DNA of 64,000 nt from Rhodobacteraceae bacterium SB2. GTDB lineage: Bacteria; Pseudomonadota; Alphaproteobacteria; Rhodobacterales; Rhodobacteraceae. The stretch spans positions 186,001 through 250,000 of the forward strand of contig LGRT01000023.1 of assembly GCA_001642945.1 (NCBI GenBank). The letters are read 5' to 3'. A program made the translations under genes and the position numbers. The stretch's first letter is position 1. Each line of letters starts with the position of its first letter. Below the pieces are notes generated by a model. The model searched no databases. It had not been told where the DNA came from and worked only from the letters and a program-made list of their open reading frames with translations. This document shows positions 54,920 through 64,000 of the stretch, one piece after another.

Positions 54920-55458
54920 TATTTTGGGGCGCCTGAAGGATCCTGCAAAGGCGAGTCCGGCATCAGAAAATGCCCTGTTGCCTGCGCAAAAATGCGCGAT
55001 CGGTTATCTTGCCAAGCCTCGACAAAAACCGAGGCATAGCGCCGCCCCGACCGATTGACCCGCGCGCGCGCATAGGCATCGCGCGGCAGGCCAGAGCGCA
55101 AGTAATCAACCGAAAAATCAATTGTTTTAGGCAGGGCGATGGCGGCTGTTTCTAGATTTGCGACATCGCGATCGGGGGCCGTTTCTATATCCTGCCACAC
55201 CGCCGCCCAGCTTAATTCAATAATTGCTGCAATTTCCAAAAACGCCGCTGTTGCACCACCGTGAAGCGCGGGCAAGGCGGGATTGCCGATCATCATCTCC
55301 TGAAACGGCATCACAGCCGTAAGCTCATCCCCGCGGCGATCAAAATGAACCCCCATGAACTGAATATAGGGCACCGAGGCGACCAATGAGGCCAAAGCCT
55401 CATCACGGCGCTTTTTGATCACTTGAACAGGCTCTGGTTTCGGGCTCATCACTTTCAT
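54919..55458 (-). CDS. hotdog-fold thioesterase-like protein (PaaI family), first copy
   Basis: A 179-residue hotdog protein. The PaaI-type catalytic segment is GNPALPALHGGATAAFLEIAA, followed by the beta-strand TIDFSVDYLRSGLPRDAYAR and RSGRRYASVFVEAWQDN. The N-terminal 30 residues are charged. Such enzymes hydrolyse acyl-CoA thioesters, often to rescue CoA. An acidic residue normally follows the HGG motif; here it is AAFLEIAA. It overlaps the downstream MATE gene (TAATG) and the upstream paralogue (ATGA). Confidence 0.85.
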   Translation of the reverse strand: MKVMSPKPEPVQVIKKRRDEALASLVASVPYIQFMGVHFDRRGDELTAVMPFQEMMIGNPALPALHGGATAAFLEIAAIIELSWAAVWQDIETAPDRDVANLETAAIALPKTIDFSVDYLRSGLPRDAYARARVNRSGRRYASVFVEAWQDNRSRIFAQATGHFLMPDSPLQDPSGAPK

Positions 55459-55868
55459 GCTCCGTTCACGAAGGCCCCAGAGGCCATGGCAACCGGCTTT
55501 TCCGCATTTTCGTCAAGCGCCACAGCGCGCACAAACGCCACGCTGCGGGTCACGTTGTAACAGGTGGCAATCGCTCTGATCGTTTGATGTGGCATTGCAG
55601 GGCGCATGTAATCTACCCGCAAATCGATGGTCGCTGTAAGACCGCGTTGATCAGGATGGCTTAACACCGCCGCCCCGCAACAACTGTCAAGCAAGGCAAA
55701 AACGGCCCCACCATGGATCACCCGCGTCTGTGGATCACCAATAAAATTTTCATTATAATCCATGCGCATCTCGGCCTCACCTTCGCCGATGCTTTCAAAC
55801 CTCATCCCCAAAGCTTTTGCATGCGGAATTGCCTCCATGAAACGTTGGGCCTGTGCCATTTTATTCAT
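55455..55868 (-). CDS. hotdog-fold thioesterase (PaaI family), second copy
   Basis: A 137-residue protein from ATG 55868 (MNKMAQAQRFMEAIPHAK); the frame begins two codons earlier at TTG. It has the PaaI motif RVIHGGAVFALLDSCCGAAV with the acidic residue (Asp) kept, TATIDLRVDYMRPAM and the end AMASGAFVNG. It probably hydrolyses a small or aromatic acyl-CoA. Its ATGA overlap with the first paralogue suggests the two form one unit, perhaps as a mixed oligomer. Divergent from the first MerR gene. Confidence 0.88.
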   Translation of the reverse strand: MNKMAQAQRFMEAIPHAKALGMRFESIGEGEAEMRMDYNENFIGDPQTRVIHGGAVFALLDSCCGAAVLSHPDQRGLTATIDLRVDYMRPAMPHQTIRAIATCYNVTRSVAFVRAVALDENAEKPVAMASGAFVNGA

Positions 55869-56000
55869 CACCAAAGCTTACTCCGCATAGGTTTTTTATC
55901 TTCTTGCTTTAAATATGACTTAGAACGTGAAAAAATCGCAAGGGCAATGGTTGTTCTGCGCAAAGGGACGCTCTATCTGATGGATAACAGGAGGGGGAAG

Positions 56001-56381
56001 ATGGCCGAACAAAGGTTATCCTTTAAAGAGATGTGCGCCAAGTTTGAGGTGACGCCAAGAACCCTGCGCTATTACGAGTATATCGAGCTTCTGCAGCCAG
56101 AACGCGAGGGGCGATCTCGTTTTTATGGAGCGCGAGAATTGGCGCGGATGACGCTTATCATGCGGGCCCGTAAGTTTGGCTTCCAACTTGAGGAAGCCCG
56201 CCAATGGCTTGAAATTTATGAACAAGCCGGCACACAAACCCAGTTAAAAGTGTTTGTCGATATGGCAGATAGCAAATTGCTTGAGCTGCAAGACCAAGAG
56301 CAGCAGCTTAAGCAAACCATTGAAGACTTGAAAGGATTGCGCCAGCAAACCCTGCAAGAGATGAACAAGTTTTCTAAATAA
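56001..56381 (+). CDS. MerR-family regulator, first of two tandem paralogues
   Basis: Start at ATG 56001 (MAEQRLSFKEMCAKFEV) because AGGAGG ends six bases upstream; the frame extends back to 55713 but this overlaps the thioesterase promoter region. The 126-residue product has a winged helix-turn-helix (residues 7-75: TPRTLRYYEYIELLQPERE and ARKFGFQLEEARQWLEIYE) and a C-terminal coiled coil (KLLELQDQEQQLKQTIEDL). No metal-binding cysteines, so it fits the fatty-acid or leucine-degradation regulators (LiuR-like). It is 88 bases before the second paralogue. Confidence 0.87.
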   Translation: MAEQRLSFKEMCAKFEVTPRTLRYYEYIELLQPEREGRSRFYGARELARMTLIMRARKFGFQLEEARQWLEIYEQAGTQTQLKVFVDMADSKLLELQDQEQQLKQTIEDLKGLRQQTLQEMNKFSK

Positions 56382-56398
56382 ATGACGTGACGTCTACA

Positions 56399-56413
56399 TT
56401 ACGTTAACGTCAA
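56399..56413. promoter_or_regulatory. LiuR-like operator palindrome
   Basis: TTACGTTAACGTCAA is a near-perfect palindrome with core ACGTTAACGT, very like the known operator of the MerR-type LiuR regulators. It is in the 88-base gap between the two MerR genes, and a further ACGTGACGT half-site lies 12 bases before it. One of the two MerR proteins should bind here and control the beta-oxidation genes downstream. Confidence 0.6.
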
Positions 56414-56469
56414 GTTTCTGCTACGCTGTATGTATTGTATAAACTTCGCGTTACGGACAGGCCGCATTT

Positions 56470-56883
56470 ATGGACGAAACCCACATGACAATTGGTAGAA
56501 TGTGTGAAACATTTGGGGTTAGCGCAAGAACGCTTCGCTTCTATGAAACGAAAAAGCTGCTTTTTCCAATTCGCCAAGGCCAAAAACGCCTGTTCACCAA
56601 AAGAGACCGCGCAAGGCTAAAACTGATTTTAAAAGGCAAGCGCTTTGGCTTCTCATTGGAAGAAATCCGCCAATTGCTTGATCTGTATAAATCGGATCAA
56701 GATCCGCAGATCCAAATCAAACAAGCCCATGAGCGCGCAGAGCGCCAACTCAAGGCGCTTGAAGCGAAAAAACAAGAATTAGAAGAAATCATTGATGATC
56801 TTCGCAGCCAGCTCGCTTGGGGGAAGAATCTTTTGTCCACGCGCGCCCCTTTAAAGCCAGCCATCCGCCATTTTGATCAGTAA
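56470..56883 (+). CDS. MerR-family regulator, second of two tandem paralogues
   Basis: A 137-residue MerR-type protein. The DNA-binding domain spans residues 6-72 ([36 protein letters not shown] and [17 protein letters not shown]); the remainder is a coiled coil ([20 protein letters not shown]) and basic tail. It lies 11 bases upstream of an acyl-CoA dehydrogenase gene and is close to LiuR/PsrA-type regulators of acyl-CoA catabolism. It shares layout with the neighbour upstream, indicating duplication. The palindrome at 56399 is probably its operator. Confidence 0.88.
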   Translation: MDETHMTIGRMCETFGVSARTLRFYETKKLLFPIRQGQKRLFTKRDRARLKLILKGKRFGFSLEEIRQLLDLYKSDQDPQIQIKQAHERAERQLKALEAKKQELEEIIDDLRSQLAWGKNLLSTRAPLKPAIRHFDQ

Positions 56884-56894
56884 AAGGTGTTTTC

Positions 56895-58676
56895 ATGCCA
56901 GTTTATAACGCGCCCATTCAAGACATAAGCTTTTTATTAAACGACGTTCTGAAATTGCAGCAGCAAAATATTCCGGGTTATGACGCGCTCGAACCCGAGC
57001 TGTTGCAAGCCATTCTAGAAGAGGGTGGCAAACTGGCATCAGAGGTACTTGCGCCTCTCAATGCCTCTGGTGACCGCGAAGGCTGCCATTTAGAAAACGG
57101 CGTTGTTCGTACGCCAAAAGGCTTTAAAGACGCCTTCGATAAAGTGAAAGAAGGCGGCTGGACGGGGCTGGATTGCAATCCAGAATTTGGCGGGCAAGGT
57201 CTGCCTTATATCGTGGCGACAGCAATCGCGGAGATTTTCGCCTCAGCAAATATGGCCTTTGGAATGTATCCCGGCCTCACCCATGGTGCCTATTCAGCGA
57301 TCCATACCCATGGCAGCGCAGAGCAAAAAGCAACTTATCTGCCCCAAATGGTCAGCTGCAAGTGGACGGGCACGATGAACCTGACCGAACCGCATTGTGG
57401 CACCGATCTGGGGCTGATGCGCACCAAAGCAGAACCCAATCAAGATGGCAGCTACGCCATCACGGGGCAAAAAATCTTTATTTCGGCCGGCGATCATGAT
57501 CTGGCCGAAAATATCATTCATTTGGTTTTGGCCAAAATTCCAGGGGGACCTGCTGGGGTGAAGGGGATCTCTTTGTTTATTGTGCCAAAATTTTTGGTTC
57601 AAAAAGAGGGTGCGTTAGGGCCCAGAAACAAGGTCTCTGTAGACAAAATCGAAGAAAAAATGGGCATTCATGCCAATGCAACCTGCGTGATGAACTTTGG
57701 TGGGGCCACGGGGTTTTTGCTGGGGCAAGCCCATAAGGGCATGCGCGCGATGTTCACGATGATGAATGAAGCGCGTTTAGGGGTTGGGGTGCAAGGCTAC
57801 GCCCAAGCAGAAGCCGCCTATCAAAATGCCCTCGCTTATGCCAAAGACCGCCTGCAAGGGCGCGCGGCGACCGGACCGGAAAATCCAGATGACGCGGCAG
57901 ATCCCCTGATCGTACACCCGGATATTCGGCGCAACTTAATGCAACAAAAAAGCTTTGTGGAAGGCGCCCGCGCCTTTGCCTATTGGGGGGCAATGTTAAT
58001 TGATCAAAGCAATCTTGCAGGGGATGAACCCGCGCATGGTTTGGTCAGCTTGTTAACCCCAGTTATAAAAGGCTTCCTAACCGATCGCGGCTTTGAATTT
58101 TGCGTACAAGCCCAGCAGATTTTTGGCGGGCATGGGTATATCGAAGAATGGGGTATGTCACAATTTGCTCGCGATGCCAGAATTGCGATGATTTACGAGG
58201 GGGCAAATGGCGTTCAAGCGTTGGATCTGGTTGGTCGAAAACTCGGCCAAGACGGTGGCAAACATGCGCTGGCCTTTTTTGAGTTGATCAAAAACTTCTG
58301 CGCCGAAAGCGCCAGCGAAAGCCCAGAGTTTAAAGCAGATTTCCTTGAGCCCTTGAAAACAGCCAGCAAACAGCTTCAAGAAGCTGCATTGTATTTTATG
58401 CAAAATGGGTTGAAATCGCCCAATACAGCTTTGGCCGGATCTTATGATTTCATGCATTTATTTGGGCATGTCTGCCTTGGCTATGTTTGGGCACGCATGG
58501 CCCAGCAAGCTTTTCGAAATTCAGCGCAAGGCACGGGTGACGCGGCGTTTAATGAGACAAAAATCAAAACAGGGCGCTATTATATGCAGCGCGAGCTGCC
58601 CGCCACCGCGTTGCATCTGGCACGCATCAAAAGTGGAGCTGATCCGGTAATGGCTTTAACCGCCGATCAGTTTTGA
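56895..58676 (+). CDS. long-form acyl-CoA dehydrogenase (DmdC/AidB-like class)
   Basis: A 593-residue acyl-CoA dehydrogenase, longer than the usual 380 through an extra C-terminal helical domain. The FAD signature is [20 protein letters not shown], then [20 protein letters not shown]; the catalytic Glu lies in [37 protein letters not shown] is typical. This class includes 3-methylmercaptopropionyl-CoA dehydrogenase (DmdC) of marine bacteria, and broader enzymes of long-chain oxidation. In this operon it sits with a thiolase and hydroxyacyl-CoA dehydrogenase, so general beta-oxidation is the simpler reading. Confidence 0.9.
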   Translation: MPVYNAPIQDISFLLNDVLKLQQQNIPGYDALEPELLQAILEEGGKLASEVLAPLNASGDREGCHLENGVVRTPKGFKDAFDKVKEGGWTGLDCNPEFGGQGLPYIVATAIAEIFASANMAFGMYPGLTHGAYSAIHTHGSAEQKATYLPQMVSCKWTGTMNLTEPHCGTDLGLMRTKAEPNQDGSYAITGQKIFISAGDHDLAENIIHLVLAKIPGGPAGVKGISLFIVPKFLVQKEGALGPRNKVSVDKIEEKMGIHANATCVMNFGGATGFLLGQAHKGMRAMFTMMNEARLGVGVQGYAQAEAAYQNALAYAKDRLQGRAATGPENPDDAADPLIVHPDIRRNLMQQKSFVEGARAFAYWGAMLIDQSNLAGDEPAHGLVSLLTPVIKGFLTDRGFEFCVQAQQIFGGHGYIEEWGMSQFARDARIAMIYEGANGVQALDLVGRKLGQDGGKHALAFFELIKNFCAESASESPEFKADFLEPLKTASKQLQEAALYFMQNGLKSPNTALAGSYDFMHLFGHVCLGYVWARMAQQAFRNSAQGTGDAAFNETKIKTGRYYMQRELPATALHLARIKSGADPVMALTADQF

Positions 58677-58697
58677 TCGAACAAAGAAAGTGAAAAA

Positions 58698-59846
58698 ATG
58701 GGAATAGTCCAATCAAACTGGATGTCTGATGAACATGTGATGCTGTCTGAAATGACGGAAAAATTCATTCAAGATGAATGGATTCCGCATTTCGAGCGTT
58801 GGCGCAAACAAGGAGAAATGGACCGTAGCACTTGGCAACAAGCCGGTGAGCTGGGTCTGCTGTGCCCGTCGATCCCCGAAGCATATGGTGGGCCCGGGGG
58901 TGATTTTGGCCATGAAGCAACGATTTTGCTCGCGGGCAGCCGCGCCAATTTAGCCAGCTGGGGTCACGGCATTCATTCGGGCATCGTTGCGCATTATATT
59001 TTGGCCTATGGCACCGAGGAACAAAAAACCCGTTTGCTGCCCAAAATGCTCTCTGGTGAAATGGTCGGGGCGCTGGCAATGACGGAACCCGCTGCCGGTT
59101 CCGATTTGCAATCGATTAAAACCAAGGCCACGCGCGATGGCAATATGTACCGCCTCAGCGGCCAGAAAACCTTTATCACCAATGGCCAACACGCCAATCT
59201 CATTTTGGTGGCAGCAAAAACCAATCCGGATGAAAAAGCCAAAGGGATGTCTTTGGTGATTTTAGAAACCGATGGCGCAGATGGCTTCACCCGGGGTCGC
59301 AAACTGGAAAAAATTGGGATGAAATCCGCAGATACTTCAGAACTGTTTTTTGACAATATACCCATCCCACCCGAAAATATTTTGGGCGGCGAGGAAGGCC
59401 AAGGCTTTTATCAGATGATGAAGCAACTGCCCCAAGAACGCTTGATTATAGGATGCGGCGCGGTGGGCGCGATGGAGGGCGCGGTTGCCCGTACGATCGA
59501 GTATTGCAAAGAACGCCAAGCCTTTGGCGCATCGATTTTAACATTTCAAAACACAAAATTCAAACTGGCGGAATGCAAAACAAAAACCACCGTGGCGCGG
59601 GCTTTTTTAGACGCCTGCATCACCGAACATCTGCGCGGAGAATTAACCGTCGAAAAAGCTGCGATGTGCAAATATTGGCTCACCGACACCCAAGGCGAGG
59701 TCTTGGATGATTGTTTGCAACTGCATGGCGGCTATGGGTTTATGCAAGAATACGCAATCGCCGAAATGTGGACGGATGCGCGCGTACAGCGTATTTACGG
59801 GGGCACCAATGAAATTATGAAAGAGTTGATTTCACGCTCTCTTTAA
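58698..59846 (+). CDS. acyl-CoA dehydrogenase
   Basis: A 382-residue FAD acyl-CoA dehydrogenase. Signature 1 is [20 protein letters not shown] near residue 120, with [18 protein letters not shown] after; the C-terminal block is [20 protein letters not shown] and [14 protein letters not shown], in which the Glu of GGTNE is the usual catalytic base. It follows the long form by 21 bases. Together they would oxidise acyl-CoAs of different chain length or branching, with ETF as acceptor. Confidence 0.93.
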   Translation: MGIVQSNWMSDEHVMLSEMTEKFIQDEWIPHFERWRKQGEMDRSTWQQAGELGLLCPSIPEAYGGPGGDFGHEATILLAGSRANLASWGHGIHSGIVAHYILAYGTEEQKTRLLPKMLSGEMVGALAMTEPAAGSDLQSIKTKATRDGNMYRLSGQKTFITNGQHANLILVAAKTNPDEKAKGMSLVILETDGADGFTRGRKLEKIGMKSADTSELFFDNIPIPPENILGGEEGQGFYQMMKQLPQERLIIGCGAVGAMEGAVARTIEYCKERQAFGASILTFQNTKFKLAECKTKTTVARAFLDACITEHLRGELTVEKAAMCKYWLTDTQGEVLDDCLQLHGGYGFMQEYAIAEMWTDARVQRIYGGTNEIMKELISRSL

Positions 59847-60043
59847 ATCAAGAAAGGCAGACTATGCGTGCCCCTCCGTTCAAATAAAATACGGCTGGGC
59901 TCGGTTTTTCTTCGGCGCCCATCGGCCCTCCTGCCTGCGGCGCTGCCACAGGCTAAAATTGAAACGTAAAATCGCGGTTAAAAAGCATGTTCTTTTTGCA
60001 TAAATACTCAAAACTGCGCGCATAAATTGGAAAGGCAAATGTC

Positions 60044-60676
60044 ATGGAATTATACTGCTTCGGCGAAAGCGGCCACAGCTACAAAGCTGCGCTCGCATTG
60101 CAACTGGCAGGATGCGTTTGGTCGCCAGTTTTTGTTGATTTTTTCAAAGGTGAAACGCGCAGTAATGCCTATCGGACGCATATCAATCCTTTAGGGGAAG
60201 CTCCGGTTTTGCGCGATGGCGAAATTATGCTCAGTCAATCTGGCGTGATTCAAAACTATCTGGCTGAAAAAACGGGCAAACACGGGGGTGGCAGCGCGGC
60301 AGAAACCCGCGAGGTTTTACGTTGGATTCTTTGGGATAATCACAAATTATCGGCGCTGGCAGGCACAACACGTTTCATGATGAATTTTTTAGCTGAGGAC
60401 AAGCGCCCGCAAGCCGTCATCGAGTATAATCTCGCACGGTTAAAATCCAGTTATAAAATTTTGGATCTGGCTTTAAGCGAGCGCCCCTTTCTGGTGGGCG
60501 AAACCATTACCCATGCCGATATGACCTGCTGTGGGTATTTATATTACCCCGAGCCCTTCGGCTTTCAACGAGAAGACTGGCCGAATATCGATCGTTGGCT
60601 GGATAATATTTCTGCCTGTGACGGGTGGAAAGCCCCCTATGATCTTATGCCCGGCAACCCCGCTGAGCGCGCCTAA
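60044..60676 (+). CDS. glutathione S-transferase-like protein
   Basis: A 210-residue cytosolic GST-fold protein. The thioredoxin-like domain (residues 1-80) has LYCFGESGHSYKAALALQLA and NPLGEAPVLRDGEIMLSQSG, the cis-Pro and Ser contacts for glutathione. The all-helical domain follows, with FLVGETITHADMTCCGYLYY. Within the beta-oxidation operon it may remove toxic intermediates or isomerise a substrate. A catalytic Ser or Cys at the N-terminus is plausible (Ser10) but unproven. Confidence 0.87.
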   Translation: MELYCFGESGHSYKAALALQLAGCVWSPVFVDFFKGETRSNAYRTHINPLGEAPVLRDGEIMLSQSGVIQNYLAEKTGKHGGGSAAETREVLRWILWDNHKLSALAGTTRFMMNFLAEDKRPQAVIEYNLARLKSSYKILDLALSERPFLVGETITHADMTCCGYLYYPEPFGFQREDWPNIDRWLDNISACDGWKAPYDLMPGNPAERA

Positions 60677-60689
60677 AGGAGAGCCTGTA

Positions 60690-61901
60690 ATGACCGATGT
60701 ATATATCTATGATGCCCTACGCACCCCGCGCGGCAAAGGCCGCAAAGATGGCAGCCTGCATGAAGTTACCGCATTGCGCCTGTCAAGCCTCACGCTTAAC
60801 GCGATCCAATCGCGCAATAATTTAAGCGGCCATGCCGTCGAAGACGTGATCTGGGGCAATGTTACTCAAGTTGGCGAACAAGGGGCCTGTTTGGCGCGCT
60901 CAGCGGTTCTGGCCTCTGACCTAGATGAAAGCATCCCTGGCCTGTCAATAAACCGCTTTTGCGCCTCTGGGTTAGAAGCAGTGAATCTGGCGGCCAATCA
61001 AGTGCGCGGCGGCGCGGGAGAGGGATATATTGCAGGCGGAGTCGAAAGCATGAGCCGCGTGCCAATGGCCAGCGATGGCGGCGCGATTGCCGTGGATCCC
61101 AGCATCACCTTCGATCAATATTTCGTTCCCCAAGGTATTGGCGCCGATATTATCGCGACAGAATACGGGTTTTCGCGCGATCAGGGCGATGCGCTTGCCG
61201 TTGAAAGTCAAAAACGTGCCAAAACCGCCTGGGATCAGAACCGGTTTTCCAAATCCATAATTCCTGTCGAAGATATCAACGGTATCACCATTCTGGCGCA
61301 TGATGAATTCATGCGCCCGGGCACCGATATGCAATCGCTCGGCGCTTTGAAACCATCCTTCAAAGATCAAGGTGAAGTGATGCCCGGCTTTGATAAAATC
61401 GCGATGATGAAATATCCTCATTTAGAAAAAATCCATCATATCCACCATGCTGGAAACAGCTCGGGTATCGTTGACGGTGCCGCCGCTTTGCTGATCGGCA
61501 ATAAAGAATTTGGTGAAAAATATGGGCTCAAACCCCGCGCCAAAATTCGCTCTACCGCGAAAATTGGCACCGACCCGACGATCATGTTAACCGGACCCGT
61601 GCCCGTTACGGAAAAAATTCTGCGCGAAAGTGGCATGGTGATTGGCGATATCGATCTGTTCGAAGTCAACGAAGCCTTTGCCAGCGTGGTTCTGCGCTTT
61701 GAACAGGCCTTTGGCGTGGATCATGACAAAGTGAATGTGAATGGCGGCTCGATTGCGATGGGCCATCCTTTAGGGGCAACAGGGGCGATGATCCTTGGTA
61801 CTTTGCTGGATGAACTTGAACGCGGCGATAAAGAAACCGGCCTTGCCACATTATGCATCGGCTCGGGGATGGGCGCCGCCACGATTATCGAGCGGGTCTG
61901 A
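60690..61901 (+). CDS. acetyl-CoA C-acyltransferase (thiolase)
   Basis: A 403-residue thiolase. Start at ATG 60690 ([17 protein letters not shown]) with AAAGGAGA upstream; the frame is open 159 bases further inside the GST gene. The nucleophilic Cys is in [19 protein letters not shown], the His in [19 protein letters not shown] and the second Cys in [14 protein letters not shown]. It cleaves 3-ketoacyl-CoA to acetyl-CoA and a shortened acyl-CoA, or condenses acetyl-CoA units. Its stop overlaps the cupin start (TGATG). FadA-type role next to the FadB/FadJ-like gene. Confidence 0.94.
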   Translation: MTDVYIYDALRTPRGKGRKDGSLHEVTALRLSSLTLNAIQSRNNLSGHAVEDVIWGNVTQVGEQGACLARSAVLASDLDESIPGLSINRFCASGLEAVNLAANQVRGGAGEGYIAGGVESMSRVPMASDGGAIAVDPSITFDQYFVPQGIGADIIATEYGFSRDQGDALAVESQKRAKTAWDQNRFSKSIIPVEDINGITILAHDEFMRPGTDMQSLGALKPSFKDQGEVMPGFDKIAMMKYPHLEKIHHIHHAGNSSGIVDGAAALLIGNKEFGEKYGLKPRAKIRSTAKIGTDPTIMLTGPVPVTEKILRESGMVIGDIDLFEVNEAFASVVLRFEQAFGVDHDKVNVNGGSIAMGHPLGATGAMILGTLLDELERGDKETGLATLCIGSGMGAATIIERV

Positions 61902-62389
61902 TGCCGAAAATTGATCTCTCTTGCGTGCCCGTAGAAACGGGGCAAGCGTGGTATCCCGCCCCGTATCAAGATGCTGTGGCCGGTTTGGAATTACAGCCCG
62001 TCAGCCGCACATCCGGGCTGACGCAATTTGCCGCGAATTTGGTGCGTCTGGCCCCCGGGGCAAAATCATCGCTGCGCCATTGGCATGTTCAGCAGGATGA
62101 GTTCGTGTTGGTGACCGAAGGAACGCTGACCTTAATCGAAGAGGATGGCGCCGTAGAGCTGGGCGCGGGCGAATGCGCGGCCTTTCCAGCGGGCCTCGAA
62201 AATGGCCACCATCTGGTGAATAGATCGTCAAAGCCCGGGACGTTTTTGGTGATTGGCACGCAGAGCGAAACCGAAACCGCCTATTATGCAGATATTGATA
62301 TGATGGTGAAGCAACAGGATGGCCACTTCACCTTTTCCCGAAAAAATGGCGACGCGATCGCCCCAGAAGCCAACCGGAGCTCACAATGA
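61901..62389 (+). CDS. single-domain cupin protein within the beta-oxidation operon
   Basis: A 162-residue cupin from ATG 61901 ([20 protein letters not shown]). The barrel has [20 protein letters not shown] with its His-X-His and Glu, [20 protein letters not shown] with the late His. It may bind a metal and act as an isomerase or dioxygenase, or as a sensory protein. Overlap with the thiolase stop (TGATG) and with the next gene start (ATGA) shows it belongs to the operon. No role in standard beta-oxidation is known to me. Confidence 0.85.
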   Translation: MPKIDLSCVPVETGQAWYPAPYQDAVAGLELQPVSRTSGLTQFAANLVRLAPGAKSSLRHWHVQQDEFVLVTEGTLTLIEEDGAVELGAGECAAFPAGLENGHHLVNRSSKPGTFLVIGTQSETETAYYADIDMMVKQQDGHFTFSRKNGDAIAPEANRSSQ

Positions 62390-64000
62390 CCGATTTCAAG
62401 ATGACACAAGATGCGCAAGGCATTGCAACACTCACATGGGATTGCATTGGCAAATCGATGAATGTGATGAGCTTTGAGGCCTTGCAGCAAATGAATGCAT
62501 TGATCGATCAGGCGCTTGCAGATGAGGCGGTAAAGGGCATTATTTTAACCAGTGGCAAAAAGGATTTTGCCGCAGGCATGGATTTGAATGTTCTTGCAGA
62601 CCTTAGAAACGCGTCTGGCGAAAATCCCGCAGAAGGCGTCTTCAACGGGATCCAATCCATTCATCAGATTTTTCGTAAAATAGAGCGCGCGGGAATGGAT
62701 GCAAAAACCAATAAAGGCGGCAAGCCAATCGCAACCGTCTTGCCGGGCACTGCGCTTGGCATCGGCTTTGAATTGCCTTTGGCCACGCATCGCATTTTTG
62801 CTGCCGATAATCCCAAAGCAAAAATTGGTTTGCCCGAAATTCTTGTTGGATTATTTCCCGGCGCTGGGGGCACCATCCGCTTGGTACGCAAATTGGGTGC
62901 GATGGTCGCGGCGCCTTTTTTGCTGGAAGGCAAAACCCTCCCCCCCGCCAAAGCCAAAGCCGCCGGGCTGATTGACAGCGTCAGCGCTGACCCCATGGCC
63001 GATGCGCGGGCTTGGGTTTTAAACGCCACAGAGGCAGATTTGATCAAACCATGGGATCAAAAGGGCTATAAAATGCCGGGCGGCACCCCCTATCACCCAT
63101 CTGGTTTTATGACCTTTATTGGCGCCTCAGCGATGGTTCATGGGAAAACCCAAGGCGCTTATCCCGCAGCCAAAGCCTTGCTCAGCGCGGTCTATGAAGG
63201 CGCCCAAGTGCCGTTTGAAACCGCGCTTAAAATTGAGGCGCGCTGGTTCACCTCGGTTTTGATGAACCCGTCTTCCGAAGCCATGATCCGCAGCCTCTTC
63301 CTCAATAAAGGCGCTTTGGAAAAAGGCGCCGTGCGGCCAAAAGAAATCGCAGATCAGTCCGTCAAAAAAGTTGGTGTATTGGGCGCTGGTATGATGGGGG
63401 CCGGGATTGCGCTGGTTTCTGCGCAGGCCGGGTTAGAGGTGGTGTTGATCGATCAAACACAAGCGGCCGCTGACAAAGGCAAAGCCTATAGCGAAGCCTA
63501 TATGGACAAGGGCATCAAACGCGGCAAAGCCACCGCTGAGAAAAAACAGGCGGTGCTTGATAAGATTAGAGCCACAACCGATTACCAAGCGCTCAGCGAT
63601 GTTGATTTGATCATTGAGGCTGTGTTTGAAGATCCAAAGGTCAAAGCAGAGATTACAGGCGCGGTTGAGGCGGTTATTCCTAAAGAATGCATCTTTGCTT
63701 CAAACACCTCAACTTTGCCGATCAGCGAATTGGCCAAAGCCAGCGAACGCCCCGAGCAATTTATCGGGATTCACTTCTTTTCTCCCGTTGAGCGCATGGC
63801 ATTGGTTGAAATTATCAAAGGCAAAGCAACCGGCGATCGCGCGGTTGCCAAAGCCTTAGATTACGTGCGGCAAATTCGCAAAACGCCCATCGTTGTAAAC
63901 GATGCGCGGTTTTTTTACGCCAATCGCTGCATCATCCCCTATATCAATGAAGGCATTCGCTTGGTAGCCGAAGGTGTCGCGCCGGCGATGGTGGATAATG
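62386..64000 (+). CDS. 3-hydroxyacyl-CoA dehydrogenase/enoyl-CoA hydratase fusion (FadB/FadJ type), 3' end missing
   Basis: The frame from ATG 62386 ([18 protein letters not shown]) runs without a stop past the window end; at least 538 codons. The N-terminal enoyl-CoA hydratase domain has IILTSGKKDFAAGMDLN and AKIGLPEILVGLFPGAGGT; the NAD-binding domain begins at VKKVGVLGAGMMGAGIALVS near residue 325, followed by VDLIIEAVFED, FASNTSTLPISELA and IGIHFFSPVERMALVEII. It hydrates enoyl-CoA and oxidises the 3-hydroxyacyl-CoA, feeding the upstream thiolase. The start overlaps the cupin stop (ATGA). Confidence 0.94.
   Translation, partial: MTDFKMTQDAQGIATLTWDCIGKSMNVMSFEALQQMNALIDQALADEAVKGIILTSGKKDFAAGMDLNVLADLRNASGENPAEGVFNGIQSIHQIFRKIERAGMDAKTNKGGKPIATVLPGTALGIGFELPLATHRIFAADNPKAKIGLPEILVGLFPGAGGTIRLVRKLGAMVAAPFLLEGKTLPPAKAKAAGLIDSVSADPMADARAWVLNATEADLIKPWDQKGYKMPGGTPYHPSGFMTFIGASAMVHGKTQGAYPAAKALLSAVYEGAQVPFETALKIEARWFTSVLMNPSSEAMIRSLFLNKGALEKGAVRPKEIADQSVKKVGVLGAGMMGAGIALVSAQAGLEVVLIDQTQAAADKGKAYSEAYMDKGIKRGKATAEKKQAVLDKIRATTDYQALSDVDLIIEAVFEDPKVKAEITGAVEAVIPKECIFASNTSTLPISELAKASERPEQFIGIHFFSPVERMALVEIIKGKATGDRAVAKALDYVRQIRKTPIVVNDARFFYANRCIIPYINEGIRLVAEGVAPAMVDN

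Noticed and set aside
59864-59887. Seven-codon frame MRAPPFK with AGAAAGG before it
   Set aside because: Could be a leader peptide but there is no attenuator-like structure with a T run before the GST gene; too short to support.

Overview
This window looks like part of the chromosome of a marine alphaproteobacterium of the Rhodobacterales (Roseobacter group). Pointers are a DUF3572 gene beside a PleD-type diguanylate cyclase, a PrpE-type propionate-CoA ligase, an H-NOX-like protein paired with an HNOBA-GGDEF cyclase, DmdC-type acyl-CoA dehydrogenases, an MttB-family methyltransferase and dense operons with ATGA overlaps. Base composition looks moderate for the group, which would fit a pelagic, fairly streamlined lineage. 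That placement is inference.

Layout. (1) 1-5442: an AT-rich surface-polysaccharide locus: sugar-nucleotide dehydrogenase (5' end missing), two glycosyltransferases, a Wzy-like membrane protein, and a WecA/MraY-like initiating transferase split by an in-frame TAA. (2) 5495-9290: an accessory segment with a tyrosine recombinase, a small XRE regulator, two coupled unknown genes, a VanZ-like protein and an AbrB/Doc toxin-antitoxin pair bracketed by a 22-bp imperfect direct repeat. (3) 9521-26588: a large catabolic locus. One minus-strand array from 25463 to 10608 carries a CUT1-type ABC importer, GMC oxidoreductase, HisD-family dehydrogenase, SDR, LacI regulator, bicupin, MetE-like protein and four SnoaL/NTF2-like proteins. 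A fifth SnoaL-like gene diverges at 25581 and a further SDR lies at 9521. Substrate and chemistry are unknown to me; this is the strongest candidate for an undescribed pathway. (4) 27079-29384: CoA-transferase and acyl-CoA dehydrogenase. (5) 30203-33415: katG with a divergent oxyR-type regulator. (6) 33485-38659: S-formylglutathione hydrolase, VOC protein, LysR regulator, adenine deaminase and small ORFs.

(7) 38831-44650: signalling genes (H-NOX-like protein coupled to HNOBA-GGDEF; PleD-like protein split by TAA) around an MttB-family methyltransferase, a HAD hydrolase and DUF3572. (8) 44774-55868: housekeeping and central metabolism: prpE, amidase, NAD kinase, glyA, 5'-nucleotidase, DUF952, pyrD, MATE exporter, two hotdog thioesterases. 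(9) 56001-64000: a fatty-acid/branched-chain beta-oxidation locus: two tandem MerR regulators with a LiuR-like palindrome, two acyl-CoA dehydrogenases, a GST-like protein, thiolase, cupin and the start of a FadB/FadJ-type protein cut by the window end.

Two signalling/biosynthetic genes are each interrupted by a single TAA in otherwise intact frames (5224 and 43805). No tRNA, rRNA, CRISPR array or recognisable insertion sequence was seen. Coordinates for starts were moved inward wherever a Shine-Dalgarno sequence, an ATGA overlap or family length favoured a shorter product.
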